A DNA stretch of 64,000 nt, from contig NZ_BRPL01000002.1 in assembly GCF_027923585.1 (NCBI RefSeq), forward strand, positions 1,240,001 to 1,304,000, written 5' to 3'. How positions within the stretch are numbered: position 1 is the first letter of the stretch; the number at the start of each line of letters is the position of its first letter. Positions 23,648 to 32,060 of this stretch are shown here, one piece after another. The notes below the pieces were generated by a model. The model was not told where the DNA came from. It worked only from the letters and a program-made list of their open reading frames with translations, and ran no database searches. Made by a program: the position numbers and the translations under genes. The DNA is from Philodulcilactobacillus myokonensis (GTDB lineage: Bacteria; Bacillota; Bacilli; Lactobacillales; Lactobacillaceae).

Positions 23648-23690
23648 GGGTACAAAAAAACCGTCAAGGTTGAAACCATGAACGGTTATT
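23648..23690 (-). terminator. Repeated terminator element R2
   Basis: On the minus strand AACCGT pairs with ACGGTT, with an inner GGTT/AACC stem, and a TTTTTTT tail follows. It ends the SecB-like operon and shares about 30 of 40 positions with R1. Confidence 0.7.
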
Positions 23691-23737
23691 ATATTTAATC
23701 AATTCTAATTGGCAATATTCATGCCATCAGTGCCATT

Positions 23738-24234
23738 TTATTTATCTAAATTAATTTCTTTAAATTTAATGCGATCACCTTGTTTTAATGTTGCAACAAA
23801 ATTAATGGTGAGTAATACATAAGCAGGAAAAGTATTAGTTTTCATACTTATATCTTCTACTAGGGATCTAATATATGGATAAAGTATTGCATTTCCATTT
23901 AAAGCTAACATGTCTTTAATATTCTTATTTAATTGATCATTTGATAAATCATTATCATTAAAATTAAATTTAAAGGCACCTTTTACATTCACTTTAATTT
24001 GAAATGGAGTGTCCTTTTTTTAAGATTTCCCAATCTAATATTAACGCCTACTAATCCATTACTTTTATTTTTTCCAACAGGAAAATAAATAGTTGATTGG
24101 AAAGAATGTTCAACATTTAAATGTTTTTTATTATTTAAGACAAACTTTTTATCAAAATTTTTATTAATACGATATTCTAATGTATTAACATTATAATTAA
24201 TAAATTGCATAGACTTAATGGGATTATTTTCCAT
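23738..24234 (-). pseudogene. SecB-like chaperone, split by a frameshift at an A7 run
   Basis: Two overlapping frames together give one SecB. The first (24234-23989) begins KSMQFINYNVNTLEYRINKN and has the beta-strand pattern of the SecB N-terminus. The second (to 23738) continues GAFKFNF and has the family hallmark NGNAILYPYIRSLVEDIS and INFVATL. At 24015-24021 there is a run of seven A on the coding strand; one extra A would join the frames as LKKKDTPFQIKVNVKG and give 165 residues. Gram-positive SecB-like proteins usually serve toxin-antitoxin modules, guarding the antitoxin. Whether this is a broken gene, slippage or a sequencing error cannot be told here. Confidence 0.72.
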
Positions 24235-24236
24235 AA

Positions 24237-24497
24237 TTATGCAACTCCTAGCATATTAATATTATAATAATTATTATATTTATTGCTTTTATTATAGAAT
24301 AATGTAGATTGTTGTTTACCATAACTATTATGCTGCTTATCATTATATATTTTTGCAGATGTTTTTACCAATTCTAGTTCATCATAAGCAGGATCCAAAC
24401 TGAATCCTCTTTTAGCCATTTCGTCTTTTACCCATTGTTTATGTTCAGGAGTATCAATAAATTTAGCATGTTCTTCTGGCGTAACATTTATTCTCAT
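24237..24497 (-). CDS. Small protein upstream of SecB-like gene, candidate antitoxin
   Basis: An 86-residue protein with an N-terminal charged region (MRINVTPEEHAKFIDTPEHK) and an Asn/Tyr-rich C-terminal tail. I do not recognise a DNA-binding fold. It ends two bases before the SecB-like start, with the ribosome site for that gene inside it, so translation is coupled. In toxin-antitoxin-chaperone systems the antitoxin just before SecB has an aromatic, disordered C-terminal tail that the chaperone binds; the tail here is in keeping with that. ATG at 24497 is set by GGGAG 8 bases upstream; the GTG at 24506 is too close. Confidence 0.5.
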   Translation of the reverse strand: MRINVTPEEHAKFIDTPEHKQWVKDEMAKRGFSLDPAYDELELVKTSAKIYNDKQHNSYGKQQSTLFYNKSNKYNNYYNINMLGVA

Positions 24498-24511
24498 AAG
24501 TAACACTCCCT

Positions 24512-24811
24512 TTAAATTATATTTTCTATCTTTATTGTATCATAATTAATAATTATATTGTTTTTTATGCACAATTCTGCTGAATTTCCAATAAGAGTAT
24601 CAGGTACTATAATTTTTCCTAATTTATTTGTAGTTATATTGTATACACCCATTATTTCATCAGGTATAAAATGTAACCTCAAGTCCTTAATAAAAACTTC
24701 TAATAATTCTCCATCTAATTTTTTAGCATAGCCTCTATTAGAATATTTTTTCTGTAGCCCTCTAACAAGTTTTTTATTTTTTTGTATAAAATTTTCATAA
24801 AGTTCAATCAC
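24512..24811 (-). CDS. Hypothetical protein, first gene of the SecB-associated cluster
   Basis: No family is recognised. The 99 residues from the GTG at 24811 include a Lys-rich helix and a beta-rich second half. There is no ribosome site before that GTG. The same frame stays open upstream to a TAG at about 24898 and encodes plausible protein (ISVIKFKLRKEYEENN), but has no ATG, GTG or TTG; an ATA at 24881-24883 lies 13 bases after AGGA. So the true start may be non-canonical or lost. By position it could be the toxin of a toxin-antitoxin-chaperone set. Confidence 0.4.
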   Translation of the reverse strand: MIELYENFIQKNKKLVRGLQKKYSNRGYAKKLDGELLEVFIKDLRLHFIPDEIMGVYNITTNKLGKIIVPDTLIGNSAELCIKNNIIINYDTIKIENII

Positions 24812-25062
24812 TTTAGGATTTGTTAAATCTAAAATATTATTTTCTTCATATTCTTTACGTAATTTAAATTTAATTACAGATATATGATTATAATGTTCCT
24901 ATATTTTTAGATATTCGAACTTTTTTATATTTTATTATATTTAAAGCACTTTTTGTAGAAGTTCCATGATAGTAGAAGACAGCTTTTTGCAAAATGTAGC
25001 CCCCTATTTCTGAAAAATAATTATATCACAATACACTTAATTAAGATAGTATAGGGGACAAA

Positions 25063-25098
25063 AAAACACCCCGTTCCATCGAACGGAGTGCTTTTACG
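25063..25098. terminator. Terminator of the MMPL transporter gene
   Basis: CACCCCGTTC pairs with GAACGGAGTG, flanked by A and T runs. The stretch 24900-25060 upstream of it shows no gene. Confidence 0.85.
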
Positions 25099-25114
25099 TT
25101 TTATAATTTAGATG

Positions 25115-27451
25115 CTATTTATTCTTCTTGTTTTGACCAGGGAAAATCCAGTTAACGTGACCAAATAGTTTGATCATTGCTGGAACAATCATCAGTCTTA
25201 CAAAGAAGGCATCAAATATAATCCCGAATGATAATGAAATTCCAAATGACTTGATGGTCGGATTACTATTAATAATAAAACTACCAAAGACAGCGGTCAT
25301 AATTAGAGCAGCGGTAATAATAACGGGACTACTACCCTTTACTCCAGCGATGACTGATCTGGTATTATCATGGGTCTTGACATATTCTTCACGAATTCTG
25401 GAGACCATGAAGACTTCATAATCCATTGCAAGTCCGAATAGAATTCCGATGACGGCAACTGGTAAGAAGGCAATGATTGGTGAACCCTTACTAATTCCGA
25501 AGAGGCCCTTCAAGAAGCCATCCTGCATAATTCCAACGGTCACACCGAAGGATGCAAGCAATGATAGGCCGAAACCAAGCATTGCGATAATTGGAATGAC
25601 GAATGACTTGAAGACTACCATCAAGAGGATAAATGCTAAGACAATCACAACCGTTGCAAAGACCGGTGTAGCATGATTTAATTTCTTAGCAATATCAATG
25701 TTAACGGCATTATCACCAGTTAAGGTAACGTCCGTATGGTCACTCTTTCTTAGTGATTTCGAGTAGCTGGAAACTTTATTAGCCAAATTAGAAGTTTGAA
25801 CAGATTCAGAACCCTTCTTTGGAATGATCTGAATCATCGCATACTTCTGGTTACCATTAATGTAGTAATCTTTAACGGCACCCTTAGTAGCTTGAGCCTT
25901 AGCTTGAGCAGCATACTGTTGAGCTAATTTAGCTTCCATCAACTTCATTTGTTGTGGATTCATTTCAAGCTTTGGATTCTTCATGACTGCCTGTTTCATA
26001 TCAGCAGTAACCTTAGCTTTGATAGCTAATTTAACTTGTTGCTGATACTGTGGTGATTTAATCTTCTTGATGACAGCTTCATCTGGGAAGATTTGAAGAT
26101 TATTAACACCATTCATCTTATTGATGTGCTTTGTAATCTTATTTAATGTTGATTGTTTCTGACTTAATGATGATTTTGGATTTAGTTTAATAACACCCAC
26201 TAATGGTGAGTTTGTTCCTTCACCAAATTTATCGGATAGCATGTCATATGACTGACGTTCAGTCTGACTCTTTGGCAATGCACCATCATAAGGCATCCCT
26301 AGACGCATGTGATGTGATGGAATGGCAAAGGCAATTAAAACAATCAAGGAAACAATAACAACTGAAATTGGATGTTTAACAATTGATGTTGTGAACCATC
26401 CATGAGGAGTATCATCTTTTGGATCATAGAATGTTCCTGGTTTGATATGATTATGAGCTAGTGATACTAGTGCTGGCAACAATGTCAAAGCAGAAAGAAC
26501 GGCAAAGACAACCCCTAAGGCAGCGGCAAAGCCCATGATGGATAGGAATTCAATTCCAGCGATGCTTAAGCCACATAATGCGATGATAACGGTAATTCCA
26601 GCGAAGAGAACGGAGGAACCAGCGTTGGCTAAAGCATTACCGAGGGCTTCCTTTGGATCATCATGAATGGATAAATCACCCTTGTACCGATGAACAATGA
26701 ACAAAGCATAATCAATTCCAACTGCCAAAGTAACCATTGTCATCAATGTTTGGGCAACATCAGCAATCTGAATGTAATTGGTTCCAATCCCAACGATTGA
26801 GACACCGGTAATCAAACCAACTAAAGCACTGACGATTGGCAAACCAGCGGTGATGAATGATCTGAATAGAACTAGTAATAGAATAAAGGCAATTACTAGA
26901 CCAATAATTTCAGAAGTTTCACCAATATCTAACGGCGTGATTGAAACGGAGCCAGAGTAAGCAACCTTCGCGTTGTTCACGCTCTTGATGGGGTTGAATG
27001 TCTTTTCAACTTTATGAACGACATTTTGACCAACCGTATCTTCATTTTGTTTAAATGTAATCGAGATATCAGCAGTCGTCTTATCCTTACTGATGCCTTG
27101 ATTAGTATAGGGATCAGCAACGCTCTTGACTTCAGCATCTTTATCACTCTTAATTTGACTAATGGCGTTATGAATCTTATTCTTCATGGCTGAAGAATTG
27201 ATTTGACCACGCTTATTAGTCTGAACGACAACATCCATCGTCCCTTTTTTCAAGTTCTGATGAAATTGCTTTTTAATTGTATTCTGAGCCTCAATGGATG
27301 GCAACCCAGAAATCTTATAAGACGAACTGTAATTGTCCCCCATGTGGGCAAAGGTTAATACAAATCCTAGAAAAATGATTAACCAAATCAATAGGGTCTT
27401 GTATTTATTGGCGTACACCCATTGACCAATATGATTTAAAGCATGTTTCAA
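25115..27451 (-). CDS. MMPL/RND-family membrane transporter
   Basis: The protein has the two-fold MMPL layout: one membrane helix at the N-terminus, a large extracellular domain (about residues 35-175), five or six helices with GIDYALFIVHRY, a second extracellular domain with a helical Gln/Ala/Lys-rich part, and a second helix bundle with AMDYEVFMVSRI. The paired D-Y residues are the proton relay of this family. Such pumps in Gram-positives export lipids or drugs. I set the start at the TTG at 27451, with GGAG 8 bases upstream, giving 778 residues; the longer frame runs through the promoter. It is divergent from a TetR gene that probably controls it. Confidence 0.88.
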   Translation of the reverse strand: MKHALNHIGQWVYANKYKTLLIWLIIFLGFVLTFAHMGDNYSSSYKISGLPSIEAQNTIKKQFHQNLKKGTMDVVVQTNKRGQINSSAMKNKIHNAISQIKSDKDAEVKSVADPYTNQGISKDKTTADISITFKQNEDTVGQNVVHKVEKTFNPIKSVNNAKVAYSGSVSITPLDIGETSEIIGLVIAFILLLVLFRSFITAGLPIVSALVGLITGVSIVGIGTNYIQIADVAQTLMTMVTLAVGIDYALFIVHRYKGDLSIHDDPKEALGNALANAGSSVLFAGITVIIALCGLSIAGIEFLSIMGFAAALGVVFAVLSALTLLPALVSLAHNHIKPGTFYDPKDDTPHGWFTTSIVKHPISVVIVSLIVLIAFAIPSHHMRLGMPYDGALPKSQTERQSYDMLSDKFGEGTNSPLVGVIKLNPKSSLSQKQSTLNKITKHINKMNGVNNLQIFPDEAVIKKIKSPQYQQQVKLAIKAKVTADMKQAVMKNPKLEMNPQQMKLMEAKLAQQYAAQAKAQATKGAVKDYYINGNQKYAMIQIIPKKGSESVQTSNLANKVSSYSKSLRKSDHTDVTLTGDNAVNIDIAKKLNHATPVFATVVIVLAFILLMVVFKSFVIPIIAMLGFGLSLLASFGVTVGIMQDGFLKGLFGISKGSPIIAFLPVAVIGILFGLAMDYEVFMVSRIREEYVKTHDNTRSVIAGVKGSSPVIITAALIMTAVFGSFIINSNPTIKSFGISLSFGIIFDAFFVRLMIVPAMIKLFGHVNWIFPGQNKKNK

Positions 27452-27484
27452 TGATGTCACTCCTTCTTTCTTTATATAATAATT

Positions 27485-27548
27485 ATTATATAAGATAAAA
27501 TTACATCCGTTAATATTCATGTATGATACAATGCACAATGGATGTGCA
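27485..27548. promoter_or_regulatory. Divergent promoter and operator between MMPL and TetR genes
   Basis: For the MMPL gene the minus strand has TTAACG, 17 bases, TATAAT (27513 down to 27485). The perfect palindromes TGTATGATACA (27520-27530) and TGCACA-ATGGA-TGTGCA (27532-27548) lie between this promoter and the TetR start and are likely TetR operators. Confidence 0.6.
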
Positions 27549-27565
27549 AATCGGAGGAATTGTCC

Positions 27566-28072
27566 ATGAACAAATTAAGAAATAACCGTGCCCGTAAAAT
27601 CATCTTTGATGCGTTTGTCGATTTATTAATGAAAAAGCGGTTTTCAAATATCACCATTAATGACATTGCCAACGCTGCAATGATTCATCGAAACACTTTC
27701 TACCATCATTTTAAGGATAAATATGATTTATTAGATCAACTATTTGTCGCCACTTTTCCATACGAAAGATTCAAGAAGAATTTGAATAGTTTCTATGACC
27801 ATCCATTTAAATTCTTGAATTTTGCTTATTATGGCGATGTTTACCGTGTCCTAGATGAGCAGCGAAACGATGAAAGTTTCATTGATGAACGAAACTTGAT
27901 GACGTTCAAACTGTTTGTCTCCAAGTTTCATAATAGCCAAGTTGTCTGGGTACTTGGCAAAGTTTATACCATTATTATCTGGTGTGAATATTATAAGCCA
28001 GAGTACACGTTTCGAAATGCATACAAGCAGTTAGATCATATTTACCAAACTGGTAAGTTTCCAGAAATATAA
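27566..28072 (+). CDS. TetR family transcriptional regulator
   Basis: The first 50 residues form the TetR helix-turn-helix: IFDAFVDLLMKKRFSNITIN, DIANAAMIHRNTFYHHF, then DKYDLLDQL. The C-terminal helical domain, which would bind an inducer, is of the short TetR_C type. The ATG at 27566 has GGAGG 8 bases upstream, giving 168 residues; the longer frame from 27542 is not needed. The divergent MMPL pump and the palindromes between them suggest local repression of the pump. Ligand unknown. Confidence 0.88.
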   Translation: MNKLRNNRARKIIFDAFVDLLMKKRFSNITINDIANAAMIHRNTFYHHFKDKYDLLDQLFVATFPYERFKKNLNSFYDHPFKFLNFAYYGDVYRVLDEQRNDESFIDERNLMTFKLFVSKFHNSQVVWVLGKVYTIIIWCEYYKPEYTFRNAYKQLDHIYQTGKFPEI

Positions 28073-28114
28073 AAGCACTTCAATTAGAACTTTAATCTAA
28101 TTGGAGCGCTTTAT
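28069..28114. terminator. Bidirectional terminator
   Basis: AAAAGCACTTCAATTAGA pairs with TCTAATTGGAGCGCTTT with few mismatches and a T-rich end. It lies between the convergent TetR and amino acid antiporter genes. Confidence 0.7.
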
Positions 28115-28122
28115 TTTTTGAT

Positions 28123-29553
28123 TTAAAATGTAATCTTTCCGGTCATCACTTCGTAAATAGCAAAAATGGCAAAGATACTTACCACGATTGCCAAAATTCG
28201 TTCTGGTGTTTTGAAGACCCGTTGCTGATGATTATCCTTCCTTTGTAATTGCCAATAGACCGGAATTCCGGCAGCAAAGAGAATCATCATTAATAATGCA
28301 AAGTTGGTCCCAATCGAGAACAGCAGCCAGCAGGAATAAATACTGGCAACGATGCCTAAAATGATGTTTCTAACTTTATCTGACCCGTGATTTTCCATGA
28401 TTGAATGTTTTAACTGGTAAAAAGAAGTCAGTGCATATGGAACTAACATTGCAGAACTAGCAATTGAAAAGAAGAAATTATAAGCACTGGCGGCAAATAA
28501 TAGTAGGAACAATAAGATTTGGACTAGTAAATCGGTCACAAGCAGTGAATGAGTCGGTGCCCCATTAGCATTAGCTTTTGCAAACGACTTAGGAAAGGTC
28601 CCCGCCTTAGCAGCTTCATAAGGCACTTGCCCGGCAAGCATTGTAAATGACATCCAGGTCCCCATGACCGCAATGATCAAACCAATGTTAACAACGACGG
28701 CACCCCACTTACCAACAACGTCTTGCAAGAAATATGCCATTGCTGGTTGGCCCAAATGAGCCAGGTGATAACGGCTCATGACCCCAAAGGATAGCAAGGT
28801 AATCAGCATATAAATCAAAATAATGATTGAGATGCCAAAGACAGTTGCACGGCCAACATCCCGGCGGTGTTTAGCTTGACCAGAAAAGATAACGGCCCCT
28901 TCAATCCCAACAAAGACCCAGACGGTAACCAGCATCGTACTCTTGACCTGTTTTAAAACATCCAAAAGTTCGAAATGACCACTCGGTGTGTACCAAAAAT
29001 CATGGGTAAAAATATGTAGTTTAAATGAAAGGAATGCAATTAAAATAAACAATGCAATCATCACTAATTTGGTAATTGTAATAATCACATTTGTAAATGA
29101 TGCCGATTTAACACCCTTCAATAGTAGAAAATGACATCCCCATAATAGTACCGACGAACCGATAATCGAATAAATATTCTGACCGTTTCCAAAAATGGGA
29201 ATGAAGTAGCCAATCGAACTCATTACTAAGGTAGCATAACTGACGTTCCCCATTAAGACCGAAAGCCAGTATCCCCAGGCGGCGTTGAAGCCCATATACT
29301 TGCCAAAGCCTTCTTCAGCATAACTATAAATCCCAGTATTTAAATCTGCTCTTTTAATTGTGAGGTTTTGAAACGTAAATGCAAGCGACATCATTCCAAT
29401 CGCGGTTACGATCCAACCTAAAATGGTGGCACCCGCACCGGCACCTAATGCCATATCATGCATTAAATTAAAGATTCCACCACCGATAATGGAACCAACG
29501 ACTAGGCCGGTCAATTCAAGTAAATTTAATTTCTTATCAGAATTTGCTTCCAT
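28123..29553 (-). CDS. Basic amino acid/polyamine antiporter family permease
   Basis: A 476-residue APC-superfamily protein with about twelve membrane segments. The start has GLVVGSIIGGGIFNL, the substrate-binding GSxxGxGIF signature, followed by LNTGIYSYAEEGFGKYMGFNAAWGYWLS, which is typical of the ArcD-like arginine/ornithine and lysine/cadaverine or histidine/histamine exchangers. No decarboxylase or deiminase gene is next to it, so the exchanged pair cannot be named. ATG start with an AAAGG-type site. It stands as a single gene between terminators. Confidence 0.85.
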   Translation of the reverse strand: MEANSDKKLNLLELTGLVVGSIIGGGIFNLMHDMALGAGAGATILGWIVTAIGMMSLAFTFQNLTIKRADLNTGIYSYAEEGFGKYMGFNAAWGYWLSVLMGNVSYATLVMSSIGYFIPIFGNGQNIYSIIGSSVLLWGCHFLLLKGVKSASFTNVIITITKLVMIALFILIAFLSFKLHIFTHDFWYTPSGHFELLDVLKQVKSTMLVTVWVFVGIEGAVIFSGQAKHRRDVGRATVFGISIIILIYMLITLLSFGVMSRYHLAHLGQPAMAYFLQDVVGKWGAVVVNIGLIIAVMGTWMSFTMLAGQVPYEAAKAGTFPKSFAKANANGAPTHSLLVTDLLVQILLFLLLFAASAYNFFFSIASSAMLVPYALTSFYQLKHSIMENHGSDKVRNIILGIVASIYSCWLLFSIGTNFALLMMILFAAGIPVYWQLQRKDNHQQRVFKTPERILAIVVSIFAIFAIYEVMTGKITF

Positions 29554-29632
29554 GATCTTCTTACAAACACCTTTCCGTTTTTGACATACTTTACTATCAT
29601 AACAGATTTTGTGGACCGATTGCTGGTGAAAA

Positions 29633-29668
29633 TAAAAAACATCCCTGAATTTTCAGGAATGTTTAATC
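29633..29668. terminator. Bidirectional terminator
   Basis: AAACATCCCTGAA pairs with TTCAGGAATGTTT. It lies 3' of the flavoprotein gene that ends at 29686. Confidence 0.75.
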
Positions 29669-29685
29669 TGATTATCAATTAATTT

Positions 29686-30249
29686 TTATTTCTGTTTTGG
29701 CAAGTACTTGTCGAGGTATGATTCTAAGTCTTTCTGATATTTTGGAAAATCGGTGTTAAAGACAACGTCGTGGAAGGAAACACTATGATCAGCAAGTGGC
29801 TTCATGCCAACGTATTTCATTGCAAAATGCATCGGTCTTAAAACATCGTCCGGATTCAAACCTTCAAAGAATTCTTTCTTATCATTAAAAGCATATGAAG
29901 GAGCATTCCAAGTACTGGATAGCATGTACTTCTTACCTTTTAATAGACCACCCTGGCCGTACTTGAGTGATGAGTTATAAAGAATTCGAAATGCGAAAAC
30001 TTGATCCAAATACTGTTTCAATTCACCCGGAATGTTGAACCAATAAATTGGAAATTGAAAAATAATGACGTCGGCCCACAAGAATTTATTAATTTCTTGA
30101 TAACGGTCGTAATCTTCAACTGAAGATAATCGAACATCAAACCCCTTTTTTCTTAAATTCGATAAAATCAAACTGTAAAGCGAAAGGTTCAACTTACCAT
30201 TACTATCCTTATGCGTTTCATAACCATTGATTAATAATACTTTCATCAT
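29686..30249 (-). CDS. NAD(P)H quinone oxidoreductase-like flavoprotein (MdaB-like)
   Basis: The 187-residue protein has the flavodoxin-like fold of the NQO/MdaB family: LLING near the N-terminus, WADVIIFQFPIYWFNIPGELKQYLDQVF as the flavin-contacting block, and YMLSSTWNAPSYAF. It would reduce quinones or other electrophiles with NAD(P)H and FAD. Length is as usual. A sequence close to the CcpA cre box lies 34 bases upstream of the start, so carbon-source control is possible. Two adjacent ATG codons could serve as start. Confidence 0.85.
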   Translation of the reverse strand: MMKVLLINGYETHKDSNGKLNLSLYSLILSNLRKKGFDVRLSSVEDYDRYQEINKFLWADVIIFQFPIYWFNIPGELKQYLDQVFAFRILYNSSLKYGQGGLLKGKKYMLSSTWNAPSYAFNDKKEFFEGLNPDDVLRPMHFAMKYVGMKPLADHSVSFHDVVFNTDFPKYQKDLESYLDKYLPKQK

Positions 30250-30282
30250 GGTAACCCCCTAGATGGTCAAACCAGCGTTCCT

Positions 30283-30298
30283 TTGTAAGCGCTTTTAT
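30283..30298. promoter_or_regulatory. Candidate cre box before the MdaB-like gene
   Basis: TTGTAAGCGCTTTTAT fits the CcpA consensus WTGNAARCGNWWWCAW with one mismatch (T for the C near the end) and has the usual partial symmetry. Confidence 0.5.
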
Positions 30299-30489
30299 TC
30301 ATCAACTAGAATATATATCATTTATAAACATTAATCAATTAAAAGGACAAAAAAATAGACGGTCAATGAAGACCGCCTATCCGATTCTAATCATAATCAA
30401 AATCTAAAACTTGCAAATGCAAGATAACAAAGGATAAATAAAATTATACTATGCTTTTTTATCTAGCACAAGCATAAATTCGATTTAAA

Positions 30490-31773
30490 TTAATCTTTAT
30501 CAACGTCATTTGGAATATGAGCAACGTGGGCTTCTTTGCCTAATTGTTCTTCGATTCTTAATAACTGGTTGTACTTTTCAACTCTTTCTGAACGAGCCAT
30601 TGCACCAGCCTTTAATTCACCGGCGTTAACAGCAACGGAGAAGTCTGATAAGAAGGTATCGCCAGTTTCACCAGATCTGTGAGATAGCATTGTCTTGAAG
30701 CCATTCTTTCGAGCTAGGCGAATTGCTTCCAATGTTTCTGAAACGCTACCGATTTGGTTCAATTTGATAAGGAGTGTATTACCAGCACCCATCTTGATTG
30801 CTTTTCTGATGTAGATTGGGTTAGTAACAATTAAATCATCATCAACAACTTGAACTTTATCGCCGACCCGTTTAGTAAACTTAGCGAAGTTGTCCCAGTC
30901 ATCTTCACCTAAAGGATCTTCAATGGACATAATGGAAGGATACTTCTTAAGTAAGTCATCCAAGAAGTCCATCCAAGCATTAACATCGTAGTCATGACCT
31001 TCAAAGTGATAGTGACCATTTTTATGATCATAAAGGCCAGATGATGCTAAATCAATGGCAATGCCAACATCCTTACCTGGCTTATAACCAGCAGTTTGAA
31101 TGGCTTTAACTAATAGGTCTAAAGCTTCACCAGTGGTCTTAACGTTTGGTGCAAAACCACCTTCGTCACCTAAACCAGTTTCAAAACCAGCTTTTTCAAT
31201 GACACCCTTTAATGCCCAGTAAACATCATCAATCATATCGATACCATTTCTAAATGATTTATGACTAATTGGTGTAATCATGAATTCTTGAGTGTCGATT
31301 GGGTTATCGGCATGTTCACCACCATTAATAACATTATGGAATGTTTGTGGTAATTCTAAGTCGATACCACCTAAGTAGCGGTATAACGGGATGCCTTCTG
31401 AATTAGCAGCTGCACGAGCTGTAGCCATTGATACACCTAAGATGGCATTAGCACCTAATTTAGCTTTGTTAGGGGTACCATCTAAATCAATCATGGTCTT
31501 ATCAACTTTGGCTTGGTTAGTTGGATCTAAGCCATGTAAAGCTTTGTTAATTTTAGTATTAACATTATTAACAGCTTTAGTAACGCCCTTGCCACGTAAA
31601 CGAGAGCCACCATCACGTAATTCGACGGCTTCTCTTTCACCAGTTGATGCACCAGATGGGACTTCATCACGGCCTAATGTGCCGTTTGATAAAATTACAT
31701 CAGCTTCAACAGTTGGATTACCTCTTGAATCAAATACTTCTCGTGCCTTGACTTTATCAATATATACAGACAT
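30490..31773 (-). CDS. eno: Enolase
   Basis: Enolase interconverts 2-phosphoglycerate and phosphoenolpyruvate. The 427-residue protein shows AREVFDSRGNPTVE at its N-terminus, the SGASTGEREAVELRD loop, GDEGGFAPN, the metal ligands in SIEDPLGEDDW and VVDDD, and the signature LIKLNQIGSVSETLEAI with SHRSGET. The ATG at 31773 is preferred because AAGGGG precedes it. A promoter with TTGAAT, 17 bases, TACAAT lies about 70 bases upstream. It stands alone, unlinked to other glycolytic genes here. Confidence 0.98.
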   Translation of the reverse strand: MSVYIDKVKAREVFDSRGNPTVEADVILSNGTLGRDEVPSGASTGEREAVELRDGGSRLRGKGVTKAVNNVNTKINKALHGLDPTNQAKVDKTMIDLDGTPNKAKLGANAILGVSMATARAAANSEGIPLYRYLGGIDLELPQTFHNVINGGEHADNPIDTQEFMITPISHKSFRNGIDMIDDVYWALKGVIEKAGFETGLGDEGGFAPNVKTTGEALDLLVKAIQTAGYKPGKDVGIAIDLASSGLYDHKNGHYHFEGHDYDVNAWMDFLDDLLKKYPSIMSIEDPLGEDDWDNFAKFTKRVGDKVQVVDDDLIVTNPIYIRKAIKMGAGNTLLIKLNQIGSVSETLEAIRLARKNGFKTMLSHRSGETGDTFLSDFSVAVNAGELKAGAMARSERVEKYNQLLRIEEQLGKEAHVAHIPNDVDKD

Positions 31774-31842
31774 CCGAAGCGCCCCTTTCAAATATTTTGA
31801 TTGATAGATTTAATATTTATCAACACTCATTTTTACACTTTG

Positions 31843-31871
31843 ATTGTATAATCAGATATTATGTAATTCAA
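31843..31871 (-). promoter_or_regulatory. Enolase promoter
   Basis: Minus-strand TTGAAT (31866-31871) and TACAAT (31843-31848) with a 17-base spacer. Confidence 0.65.
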
Positions 31872-32000
31872 GATTTAATACTTATTAAAATGGGAACCAA
31901 TTAAGTTGTTTTGTATGATATAATGCCGTAAGTGAATTATTTAATCACATTCATGAAAAATATTAAAAAAATAGTTGCAAAATATATTTATTATGGTACA

Positions 32001-32027
32001 TTGTACTTGTAAGCGATTTCATATAAT
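32001..32027 (+). promoter_or_regulatory. Alcohol dehydrogenase promoter with embedded cre box
   Basis: TTGTAC (32001-32006) and TATAAT (32022-32027) are 15 bases apart. The spacer is filled by TTGTAAGCGATTTCAT (32007-32022), which matches every position of the CcpA cre consensus. CcpA bound here would block polymerase, so catabolite repression is expected. Confidence 0.65.
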
Positions 32028-32060
32028 ATGTTTTGGATCATTTTGGAGAGGTGTTTAAAT

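Noticed and set aside
10350-25100. Prophage
   Set aside because: No integrase, terminase, capsid, portal, tail or holin gene is present; only defence-like and plasmid-like genes were found.
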